Below are positions 53,190-64,000 of a stretch of 64,000 nt of DNA, one piece after another. The notes below the pieces were generated by a model. The model was not told the DNA's origin and made no database searches. It was given only the letters and a program-made list of their open reading frames with translations. The translations under genes were made by a program, and so were the position numbers. Position 1 is the first letter of the stretch. Every line of letters starts with the position of its first letter. Origin of the DNA: Mastigias papua (Eukaryota > Cnidaria > Scyphozoa > Rhizostomeae > Mastigiidae); assembly GCA_964019165.1 (NCBI GenBank), contig OZ025267.1, positions 16,300,940 through 16,364,939 on the forward strand, given 5' to 3'.

Positions 53190-53620
53190 CTGCTATTAAA
53201 ATCTTGTTTTTTGGACTTAGTATGGCCATATTTTAGTACCAAACGGTCTTAAACAGTTCCTTTAATGCTATAAACATTGTAAATGTTGAGTATCACGACA
53301 GGACACTATGTTTATTTATCTGACATATGCATGTATCATATTTACTTTATGCAACTTGCATACATTAATGTTCTATATAGAAAATAGGCTGTGTCTCAAC
53401 ACTGCATATTTCATAGGAAACCTGCCTATAAACCATTTGCTACAAAGATAACACAATCTATGCGAGCTTGGCTTGTTAGCCCTAGATTTTCTGCTTTAAT
53501 ACAGATACAGTATTCATAAACATGAAGAGTTGTTTAGGGATGTTGTCTACAGAAGAACAAGTTCCTTAGACTTTTTGACCTTCTATATGTATAACATAAA
53601 AACGGAACCTTAGATCGGTT
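53190..53620. repeat. Degenerate family A element
   Basis: Contains the family words TTTTAGTACCAAACGGTC, AGTTCCTTTAATGCTATAAACATTG and, near the right, TTCCTTAGACTTTTTGACCTTCTATATG, but no intact ends. Confidence 0.45.
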
Positions 53621-54866
53621 TCTACACATGACCTACATACACCAGATAATTCAAAACGCTTTAGATTTTCGCAATTCTAATGGACTGACTGAGATCAGGA
53701 ACGGACCATCTATGTCAAGGGGTCCGGGCAACTTATAGGATTGGATGCCGACCACATATTCTGAAAAAAAAGGCGAATAAATATTTCACCCTTTCCTTAC
53801 CACTTTACGTTCCAAATCATGGTACATTGCAGTACACGTCTAAACACCTATACTACGCATTTGCTGAATAAGAAAGTTTTTTCTCTTCATACTGAAACCT
53901 TCGTAGTTTTTCCATGATTTCAGTGCTGAGACTATCTTAAGACCTTCTTAGCAAGCCGCTAACACTCTGTTAAATAGCCTGCCACACGAAATCTGAGCTG
54001 ATTAGTAAATGCGATGATTTTGTTTGCATGAAAAATGGAATTTTAAAGGTATATGACTTATCAACTTACTTCGTTCTCAGAAATCCGAGCCAAAGAGGAA
54101 GACTTATGTGTTGCAGCATGGCAGATAGCTCGTGAACTTCTTCAATTTATGAGTTCAGACAATTTGCCCGTTAATGAAACATATGATACTTAAAGATTGA
54201 ACAGATATTTCTGAATCATCGGGATCACGCCCGTCTTTGTCGGCAAATTCTAGGCCCAACACCCCAAAAATGCCAATGAAAAGCCTTGCGAAATTGTATA
54301 CTCATGATAACGTATAAACGGGGTCTTACTAAATAACACTACTATATTTTGTTACTCCCTTCTTTGCAAAGTGAAGCATATGTTGAGATCAAACTTGTCC
54401 TACAATAAAACCACGCAAAACCCTTGCATTCTATGGCCCATTTAGTACATTGTGTTTCGAATGTAAACCACAACCAACGAAAGCATTTGGCAAGCCCCGA
54501 GTGCAACCAAGGGTTAAAAATCGTGTCTACAATATTACTATTAGCTTCTCAAAATCATATTATTGGTCTGTAAGGTTGAATGCTACTTTGAAAAGATCCC
54601 ATGCTGACACAGTTGACGAACAATGCTTGCCCTTACTCCCTGGGGCACATAGAAGGTAGAAACACGTTGCAGTGAGGCACCGAAAACGACCCCAAAACAC
54701 ACTGCAAGCATGTGCCCTTTACTTTTCCACCTCCCTGTAGAAGTTGAAAAATCATTTAGCCTGGAGCAAAGAGCATTGCGTGACAACACGCACCAAACTA
54801 CAAATAAGTAAAGACGGCCGGGGGGCACTTGAGGGAGTCTACTTGTAAACAATCACAATCAACGTA
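53621..54866. other. No recognisable feature
   Basis: Intergenic. The open frame at 54583-54852 (minus, 89 aa) has no recognisable domain and no exon context. Confidence 0.35.
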
Positions 54867-55269
54867 CACGCTTTTTATAAGGGACCGACATGTAGCACAT
54901 GTAGAATGCCGAAATAAGTAAAGAACTTACACAACTCAAGAAAAATTCCCTATTTTTATAACACCAAACAATCAAGAATTAAGAAGCTGGCTCCATCATT
55001 TACAGCCTAAGCCCGCATAGATTGTTTGATAAGCTGGTGTTAAGCCCTCCATTCTTCATTGGTCTTCTGTTCAGCCAAGATTAAAGGCAAAATTCAAGAC
55101 TTCAATGTTTTCCTTGTGTCTGTACTACTTTTATGCACTAATTGTGCGCTGAAAGTTAAGGAACTGTTACGGAAGTATTAGTATATACTGCAATTTGATA
55201 AGTGGAGGTCCAAATATAAGGAACTTTGGTAACTAGACCTTGAGCTAGGTTCCTTGTAAAAAAGGCGTG
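54867..55269. mobile_element. Short inverted-repeat element, family A (403 bp)
   Basis: Left end CACGCTTTTTATAAGGGACC, reversed right end CACGCCTTTTTTACAAGGAA continuing CC, bordered by TA on both sides (54865-54866 and 55270-55271). It shares the ends and TAAGGAACT words with the copy at 51087, so the two define the family. Confidence 0.78.
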
Positions 55270-57059
55270 TATAACAAAGGACAGGCTTTTTCAGCGAGGA
55301 AAGATTATTATGGAAATCCTAGTCATGGCCAACTTGATTACGAACATATAAACCGTCTACATATCGACACTGTAACTGTAACTTGTCAATGTGCCTAGAT
55401 CATTAGAAATGTTTCTCTATAATCTTTACACCGGGTGACGGGCGATTGTGCTCATATTCCGAATTAAGAAAAGCAAGTGACTTACGTGAAAAAGCTTCCT
55501 GGAATCGCGGTCTGGCCTACTCCTCGAATATCAACGTCGTGGTGGTGGCATGTTGGTCAGGGATGCCCTCGTACCTGTTATATTGCAATTTGAATCATCG
55601 CAGGGACAGGACTTGCCTCCTGCTGATGTTATTGCAGCCTTCCTTTGTTGTCGGAGATAGCAAATCGCAAGTCTGCCTGCGTTGCTACGAAGTACTCACA
55701 AGTGGGCTAAAAGTATTTGTTCAACTTCCTAGTAACAATTAAATAGCAATGGATTGTGACAAATATAATTAGCTACTTTCAAATATAATTAGCTACCTTC
55801 AAACAAATTGATTTTATTCACAGCAGGCGAGCGATGATAGAAATTACCTGGTGTCTTATGAGTCCTCTACCATGTAATGTACTATTTGCTTTGATTCTTC
55901 GCAGTTTTGAGAGCTCCTTTGACTACGGGCTCTGTTAGAACATTGCGACTCTTTGACCCTAGCCTTTCAGACGTTCTAGCATCACTTGAATGTCATCCAA
56001 TGCGTCATCTTTGCTCTTATTGGTCTGAAACGGTTCGTTTGCAAAACAAGTGCCGTGTATCAGGCTTGACTCAAATTTGACCTTTCACTGCTGTTAGGTT
56101 TGCCATGAAATATATCTAGAAATCAGAGGTGATTCCAAAGTGGGCTTTGGGGGGGGGGAGGGAGTGGAGCTCCGATGTTAAAAGCGATGTTTGCTTTGAG
56201 GGGTGAGCCCCGGAACTTTGAAAATATTTTGCATTGACCTTGCTTTTCAAAGTATCCTTACACCTCTTTTATTTTGTAAGAAAAAGGCTTATAAGAAACT
56301 AGCACTGTGGTGACCAAACATTTAAGAAGCTCTATTACTATCTTAAAGAAAAATTAAGAAACTTAACTATAGACAATTTATGGTGAACTCTGTCGAAACA
56401 AATTTTCAAGTTGCAGTTTTTTATCTTTGTTTGGAGAAGATCGTAACTTTTGACCTTGATCTGCATGGGGCTTTTTTCGTGACTACGAGAGATTTATCCA
56501 TCCAGAAATGCTCAACTTCCAAGAAATAAAAAAAAAACCAACTAAGAAACTTTTATTACTAGAATATCGAAAATTGTCATGCCATATTAAGAAACTCTTG
56601 GGTACTGATCTAAGTTTCTTATTACAACAGAATCTATTACCCATCTCTGCACATTTATTATAAAGAACCTGTCCCAAGGCATAGTTGATAATGTTCCTTA
56701 TTTTTGGATCTTCTTCTGCCTACATGAAACACTGCTTCATGGACTACGGACAATTCAGACAAATCTGAGAACAGCCAGTTGTACGTGTTGCCTAATTTAG
56801 TAAGGTGTATAATTGTATTTAGTAGACATGTTATAAAGAGTTGAAGTTTAAAAAAAGTTAATTAATGGGGCTAACTTCCTAATTGTCGACTTTCTGCATT
56901 GGTAAAGGTATATGGAATTTAAAACTTCATAGGGATTTTGCCCTTAGTAGTATAAATTTCTTAAATTTTTAGCCTTCAACATTTAGCTTCGTCATAAAAC
57001 GGTGCTTTCAGCAGAATCAATAGAAAAATGACTTAGTTTTCTATTGACTCTACTTTCAG
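55270..57059. other. Intergenic, with a weak family A relic
   Basis: The part 56290-57000 holds TAAGAAACTT and TTAAGAAACTCTTGGG words like eroded family A sequence. The rest, including the frame at 55446-55742, shows nothing I can support as a gene. Confidence 0.35.
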
Positions 57060-57400
57060 AGATGTACATATTCTATTATTTAAATACAGTCTATAAGAAT
57101 ATCAAGGCTCAAAAGTCCTGAAATTTAACAATAATTTAAGAATAATGTAAGGCTCAGGCTTCATCAAGGCTTAGATATCTTGCTTGCTTGAATTTTTAGA
57201 AAACAAAACCAGTGTGAGTGTTAATTATCCAGTGTGGGAGTCAGTATGCTATAATGCGATTCAGAAATTCTTCGGTTTGTGTGAAAGTTACACACTTTTT
57301 GCATAATGATATAGTCTGTAATGCTCAAAATCGCTGAAGTTTAAGAATAATTCAAGAATATTCTTAGGCTCAAAATAAAAGGATTTTACGAATATTAAGG
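57060..57400 (-). repeat. Family B repeat, inverted copy
   Basis: Read on the minus strand: CTTCAGCGATTTTGAGCATT (about 57357), then the second block with CTTGATGAAGCCTGAGCC (about 57168) and GAGCCTTGATATTC (about 57104). This is the reverse of the order seen at 40430, so insertion occurred in both orientations. Confidence 0.65.
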
Positions 57401-60400
57401 CTGAGCTAAAAATTAGTTATTCTTATGAGAACAGGTCGTGTACCGTACACACCACTTGTAATATATTGTATTCCTAACACCTCATCAGGTTGTGCGCTAT
57501 TGCATAAGGTGAATTCTGCCTCTACACATCCCTTGTGCCATGTTTACTTCAACTTCGATACGGTCATAAAAAGAAGCGTAGATAACTTTTGATAATTGCA
57601 CAAAGACCGCAAATGTGATGATTACACGGTTTAATTAATAGAGCTAAATTACCACATTTGAATCTTTAAAAAAGTGGGCTTGACTGCAATAAAACCACTT
57701 TCTCTAATGCTATTGAATCCAGAGTCCACTGTGATTATTTCAAAACTAAGCATATAAAAAACTGGAAGAAGAATAGATGACATAGAATGGCTACGTATCT
57801 ATGAAACTGCGCAACAATTCACTCACTCCAGAAGCTCTGAAATACTCGACAGTAAGTCTCATTTGTGCCAACAGCATAAGTACTGCGTTGTCGAAATCCT
57901 CATTACTTCTAGGAAGAGTGGCGGTTTTGAAGGGGGCAAGGATCATACGCCCCCTTCCTGAAGTAGATTAGTTGGGATTTTAAGCTTCTCTCAGATGTGG
58001 AAATCCCGATTCTAGGAACTCCAGTACGGATTGAAATCAAATTTTATAGTCTTCTAAAAGTCCTATAGGAAGAAAATAAAACAGTGCTAAACGAAATCCT
58101 GGCAGCAGTTATATGGAGTAATTTAATGTTACCTAACTTTACGACAGTCGAAGTATTTTTATGATCTATATCCTAACCCAATGATTTACAAAATCAGCTA
58201 CTGGATAGAATGCCATATTGATTTTGTCTTCTCACCGGTGCGTAGTTTGAAAATACCAGCGAAACGTAATGAGTTGTTTCTTGCCAGACCTTATGATCTC
58301 TTCGTCAGGTTTCCACAAAAAAAGGAAAGACTGGGAGTTGAAAGGAGACAGATATAAAACAAGGTTAGAGGAAGAACTATTTTAAAATGTTATCACGAGT
58401 ATCATATGGGGAAACAGGATACAGGAAATTAATGTTGAAAAGCGAGGGACTAGGAATAACTAAAAGACGAGGAGGTCTGAAGAAACAAACGATAGTGATG
58501 CGGTAATTCTGTCACAGGAGGCCAACCAGTTCAGAAAGGAGCATCAAAATTAGAAACTTATAAACTTTGTCAAATTTTCATGAGAGTTATATAGGAATTA
58601 ATGTTTTATAGAGTTTTAAATATGTAACTCCTACTTAGGTACAAAGACAAATCTTCTGACAACCTTCCTTATTTAACGCCTCTGAAATATGACAATAATG
58701 GGACAAAAACTTCCAACAAAGAAAAGTCCAAAATGTCTGAAATTGTTTGTTGGAGGGCTTTAGCCCTCCCTTTCTCCAGCCACTGCATCACTGCCCCTAG
58801 AGAAGTATCTAATACAAAGATACAATGCTTCTCCTTTAACAGGTAATATGTGTATGACCTAAAAATCAACTGTTCATAAGAGCCTACAGAAATGTAGAGA
58901 GCATTTCAAAGGTGGAGGGTAACAGGAGCTTAAGTGCACATATGCCACATCCTAAAATGCAAGAGCCACACTCAACGGTGTTGAAATTGAGTTTTATACT
59001 AGTATACTTATTGGAAACAGAGAATGATATAGAACATCCAAGCAGATTTACATAGAGCGCGAGAAAACTCTATTTGTCTCAAAACAGATGACCATGGGCA
59101 CTGGTATTGCAAGGGCCTCGCTAATAGCTTTTTCTCTAGATAAAGCGCATATTTCCACATTTGAGGGAACTTTCAAACATTTGTGAAATTTGAGGGGGAA
59201 ATTCCCCAAGTGCTCTCGATTCCTACATCCCTCGATTCCTAAATCTAAGTCCCTAGGCCGAAATTAAAAATGGGGATTTTATTCAGATCTGTGTCTATTT
59301 ATCATTTCTATTCCTAATGGTGGATGTTTAATCGGGCGCTTGATCGGTAATTTACAGCAAGTGTAAGTAGTTCATTAGCCAAAGCAATCTGCCTGAAATA
59401 AACTGAACACATTCATCGTATTTATTAGATGTCACTCCAATAGTTGTTCTTTCGGTATCAACATCACATCAAATTATCATTCCGAATTTCCAAAAAGAAA
59501 TATCTTGCCTTCGTGCATATTCGTCCAACTTGGGTGTAAAAACTACATCTTCTTGCTTAAGAAAAATCAATAAATACGGGAAATAACATAGAAAATACAA
59601 AGCATTTCTTTTAATACTTGTTTTGCTATCAAATTCACATAAAAAGAAGTCCAATCTAACAATAGCATTATTAAAAAGCACCTAATATTATCCACAATCA
59701 TGCATTTTATACAGTGCTGATAATATATATGGCTACATGTTTATACAAACATATGTAATTACACATACCTAAACATATATAAATTTATATATATATGCAG
59801 ATATATATATATTTTTAATGTTGTGGTGGAATAGAAACTGTGAATACACAAGTAGCTTTCATCAACTTCATCTTATGAAAAATCCGAAATGTAAGGAAGA
59901 CTGAAATGACTTTCAATTACTAAGTGAATTCTGATTCTCTTTCCAGGTACTAAAGTTTCGAAAAACATGTCTAGTGAAACAACAATACAAAAATTGTATT
60001 TGAAAACATGGTACAAGCTAAAGCAATGTACAAATGCCGTCGATCATATTTCTTATCCAAATGTTGGCAAATCGCAAATTGCTTCATTGGAAACACACTT
60101 TAACAAAATCACTTCCATTCGTACGAACCATAATTTAACGGTCAGCGGTCACAGTTTGGTGTAAAGCTACAGCTCAGCACGTGCTTAAAACAAAAGTGGT
60201 CAAAGGAAGGTATTCAACGTTGTGAAAAAGCAAAAAGTATAAACACCAGGATACCATCCCATTAGTAAGGAGATAAATTCAAAAGCGGAAAAAGACTCAA
60301 AAACTGTACTAGAAGGGAAGGCAGACCTTCTATGATAACAACTTGCTGCTCAATTGTAGCCTATCTATTCCTTGTCAGTGTATTGCTTTTCATCAACAGG

Positions 60401-60634
60401 TTGACTGAACTAACTCCTTCCCCAATATGATGAATTTGTGAAGAATGCTTGAACCTAAATATTTTGATCATACCGCTGCCTGACTTTCTATCTCCATCTA
60501 ACATTGTTCTATTAAATATGGTTCCATGAGCTGACTGCTAACAGTTGCTACTCCGGTTCTTTTTAACATATGAGTTTCACTCTCTCTGTACACAACTGGC
60601 ACATAAAAAATAGTCTACCAATGCATGCTCTGAG
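57401..60634. other. Intergenic stretch between repeats and the second gene
   Basis: No exon, RNA or element that I can support. A TA-rich patch lies at 59725-59820. The 3' UTR of the gene that ends at 60635 must occupy part of the right side, but no clear AATAAA on the minus strand was found close to the stop. Confidence 0.4.
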
Positions 60635-61413
60635 CTACACAAGTGTTTCTTCCGGCGGCTCTTCATCTCCTTCCATTATCAACTCATTTGATAGTCTTTC
60701 CAATTCATCCGATAGATAGTGCGTATCACTACCAACATCTGAATAAAACGATGCAACGTCATGGACAAAATGTTCCATCGATGGCTGTGACAACTGACTC
60801 CACGCTGCCCCAGAAAGCAGCGAGCCAGATGTGATACCCGAGTCATAGCTAGGTAAGCTGGGTCGTCCTGACCGGTATCCGGTTTGCTTTTCTTCAAAGA
60901 AACCGTTCTCGAAATTTGACATCGAACGCGGATAAGACTTTGGGCTATGAAAACTGTGTTCCGACTTGTAGTCTCTGAAATGCTGAACTGAGTTTCTCTC
61001 AAGTTCTTCGAAACTGTTGGATAAAGAATCTGAGCTAATCTGTTGATTGAATCTAGGAATCTGAGTTAACGATGAAGATACGCTCGTATTTCTATACTGA
61101 TCACTTATTGCATTCGTTCGCAAATTTCGCAGTCCACTATAAATACCACTGTTGTCAAAATCCCCAATGACGTACCGATTGCTTGCCATCCTACGACTGG
61201 ATGGGCTTAAATCTGACTCTTCCCTGCGAAGCTTTCTGAGATTAGTCCGCAGAGTATTGTGGTAATCATTCCGAAACTCACCGGAGTTCAATGACATAGC
61301 TCTTCGAGTCAATGTACTATCTGGATATTGAAAAGTTTCAACTGAGTATTCATTCTGGTAATCAACATCGTCATCTTCTTCTTGTCGCTTCTCAAATGCA
61401 TCTGGAGTCTCCT
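60635..61413 (-). CDS. Last exon of the PDZ-ligand gene
   Basis: 779 bp; the first two bases AG complete a Glu codon with the previous exon. An open frame of 258 aa to the stop at 60635. Ser-rich segments such as SDLSPSSRR, SDSLSNSFEELER and SGITSGSLLSG suggest phosphorylation, which is inference. The acceptor TTTTAG at 61414 has a pyrimidine tract. Confidence 0.78.
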
Positions 61414-64000
61414 CTAAAACAACAAATCACAGATACATCACTGGGGTTAAAACGAAACTGGAGAAACAACGAATAAGCAGATTTCTGAAAACAGAGCAGC
61501 TACCTCGCAGGCAAAATATCTTCCGATTAGAACAAACCTGAGGTACTATAGTTAAGTCTATACAACACAGTAAAGAGAAGGACACTAATATAAAACGATG
61601 TACGTCATTGGCTAGCAGAATCCAAATTCTAATGACGAACCAATGAGAAACAAGAAAGTACAAAAAAGAGTGAAAAATCAGTCTCCGTTCCCATTAAAGC
61701 AATCCAGCTCATCCCATGTTGCTTTCCGAAGTGAAACATCATAAATACTCTCTAGCAGATATTTCAAACTCCCCTCGAAGTAAGCTAGGTCTTTAGCAAG
61801 TCATTGCAAATTGAATGATTGGCAAAACAAAGACGACAAAATCTAAGGTTTAAGCGCAGCTCTACACGGAATGTAAATGTGAGCATATCGGGAAAGAACC
61901 TCATGGCTCTCAAGGGCATCACAATATCAATATCAGAGCTCAAACCATTTATATGCCAGTTAAGTTTCACAGTTTTGACCAATGAGAATCCTATGTAACT
62001 TCAATGCTGTCAGTTTTCAATGCTCTCAACAATTGCAGAAACAGAAAGTAGGGAAAAAGATTAGAATATTAATGGAAACCAAGGGTAAATGAAAAATCAT
62101 TAAATCAAACCTCTCTCCATAAAACTGGGATTTGTTCCTAAGGTAATATCTACTTTGCTGTTTTTCAAATTCTTCATTCTGCCCTCTAATTCTCGTAACT
62201 GAAAAATATCAAATTTGAAATGACTATCATCCAGAATCGTAAGAAAATGGAGACAAATCACTGACAACGGAGAAAGACTGAGAAATGTTAAAACCTAATG
62301 TTTGGAACATCTGCAATGGTTTTATTATTTATGGACTAATAGCAAACTAACTAGACCTAATGTGAAGAAATTAGGTACTGGGCCATTGCAACACCATCAA
62401 GGAGGTTAAGAAACACAGTAGAGTTTCATGCAGCCTATGCCTGTCTTCTTCATAGCAAAGATGAACGCTCTTCTCAAAATAACAGATAATGGTACACATA
62501 ACTAACATGGAACAGCTGCTAAAAAACCTACTGTAACAAGGTGCCGTCTGATAAATTAATTGACAGGCCCGTTGCAAAGTGAATGGAGGCGTGTGAGCAT
62601 AACATTCCCTTGGAAAAACATTTCATCGGTAATGCTTGCCTTCTACCGGCAAATCTTATGACTTATTGCTGAATCGTGCGGCTCGTCGCCAAATATTGCA
62701 ACTACTACCACAGATTTCCTCACAAAGAAAACTGGTATGTTGTCGAGAATACTAGTAGCATATTGGAAAATGTCAGCAGTGCTATTTCATTTTATTGAAA
62801 TGCACACTGGGAAAGTATCAGAAACACACCCAGCTCTTAGGGGCCGCACTAATTTCATGAGCACTTTTTCACAATCGCCACCCCCTCCCCTACGCTCAAG
62901 AAACATGATCTGGGGGGGTGATTCTTTTCATTGATTCAATCTTTATCATAAGATATGAAACACATCAAACATTAACAATCAAGTGAACAATACAGGTCTT
63001 CAAAATCCTTGGAAAGGTTCCAAAGAGTCTTAATAGTGTGATATGCTTTACAGATGTAGAAACAAAAAGCCAGTCTGGAATTGCACTAAATAATCCCTGG
63101 CTTTATCTGCTATTCTAGGAAGCACAATATCTGGTTTTAAGATTTGACATAACAAATCATGTAACGAATATGTAAATAGGTAATATGATACAAAGAATCA
63201 AGCTGTAAATTAATCTGCAAAGAATATGATAGAAACATAGGACATATGATACGAAAACAGGTGGCAAAAGGGAAAATGTCCTGCTTTAAATCTCCTCGCC
63301 ATGTGAACTCCTCTATTCCATCAAATAGTGTGGAATTCTTACAAAGTGTCTTTCAAACTATCCAGTATTTGGCATCTGCATGCAGTATGCATAATGCTCG
63401 GCCATATGACTATTTCCTATAGACTGATCAATACTCTATGCAGCTACTTTTGGTGCCTGATAGAAGGCGGGTTGAAAAATTCCCAAAAATGCAATAAATA
63501 GGGGAGCAGGAATAAACGGCAAGGGGTAGGGAATTAGCAACAATGCAATAGAAGCGGGTATAGACAGAAATTAAAAAAAACAAAGTCACAGAACGAAACA
63601 ATACCAAACAATACAACACGTTTTATCAGCGAGATTTTCCTAATCACAGTTTATCGGTGTATGCCAAAGTACTTCCTCCAAAAATTACCTTGGGTGAAGC
63701 TGACTTAAAAAGTAATAAGCGGGGAGTTGGAATAAAAATGACCTGGGTGGAGAATATTGAAAAATTAATTAGCGGGGGACGTCTATTAGGCAATCAAGAG
63801 TATTTCCTAATAACTGCACTAAGTTGAAAGCCAGTTATAAAACTAAGGAAAAAAGCACCAAATACACCGAAATGACACAGTACTTATTACAATTGAGACG
63901 CTAGATTCAACAGCTATAACAACTAAAACAAAGAAATACCTTCGCTAGAGCTGAGTCGTAAATCCTCCTCCGTTCCTTGCGCACTCTTTTCTTCGCTTTT
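60635..64000 (-). CDS. 3' part of an unrecognised coiled-coil gene ending in a PDZ ligand
   Basis: Three exons are visible and the gene runs off the right edge: 64000-63940 (partial), 62198-62111, 61413-60635. Splice sites are GTATTT/TTTCAG and GTTTGA/TTTTAG, with phases 0 and 1. The partial exon, read in the frame that matches phase 0, is a basic helix (KKRVRKERRRIYDSALAK) that continues into LRELEGRMKNLKNSK, predicted as coiled coil. The last exon gives an acidic EKRQEEDDDVDY stretch, then about 190 residues rich in Ser, Asn, Arg and Tyr with little order, and ends DEEPPEETLV. ETLV fits the class I PDZ ligand (S/T-x-V). At least 308 residues are visible. I do not recognise the family. A scaffold or junction-associated role would fit but is inference. 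Confidence 0.75.

Noticed and set aside
54583..55742. Frames of 89 aa (minus, 54583) and 98 aa (plus, 55446) as genes
   Set aside because: No recognisable domain, no splice or promoter context, and they lie beside or between MITEs.

Overview
The window is from an animal genome, most likely a non-vertebrate metazoan. It is AT-rich, has GT-AG introns, long (TA)n microsatellites, several DNA-transposon families and a satellite array, and carries two multi-exon genes on the minus strand. I cannot name the species from the sequence.

Layout. 1-12790: tandem satellite, 107-bp monomer, about 119 copies, with a higher-order period of about 18 monomers in the right half. 12791-14250: decayed monomers at the array edge. 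14376-15088: probable non-autonomous hAT relic. 18989-42893 (minus): a complete 17-exon formin gene, an INF2 orthologue predicted at 1423 aa. It encodes a DID, an FH1, an FH2, a WH2-like DAD and a C-terminal CaaX box (CSVI). Intron 7 holds a 3.5-kb P-element/THAP9-type transposon (27189-30707) with 31-bp identical terminal inverted repeats, an exact 8-bp target duplication and an uninterrupted two-exon transposase gene of 910 aa. 43 to 60.6 kb: no gene recognised; (TA)n tracts, two families of short inverted-repeat elements, a dispersed AT-rich repeat and a Harbinger-like MITE (a second one lies in INF2 intron 1). 60635-64000 (minus): the 3' end of a second gene, a basic coiled-coil protein with a Ser-rich tail ending in a class I PDZ ligand (ETLV). 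I do not recognise its family.

INF2 is an actin regulator. DID and DAD would give autoinhibition, FH1 recruits profilin-actin, FH2 handles filament ends, and the CaaX box would put the protein on membranes. The transposase gene is an independent mobile passenger in the same orientation as its host. The most notable items are the apparently intact P-type element with a second diverged terminus in the same locus, and the satellite whose every monomer carries a 14-bp perfect palindrome. Exon joins were derived by hand from splice sites, reading phase and family similarity; no alignment or transcript data were used.
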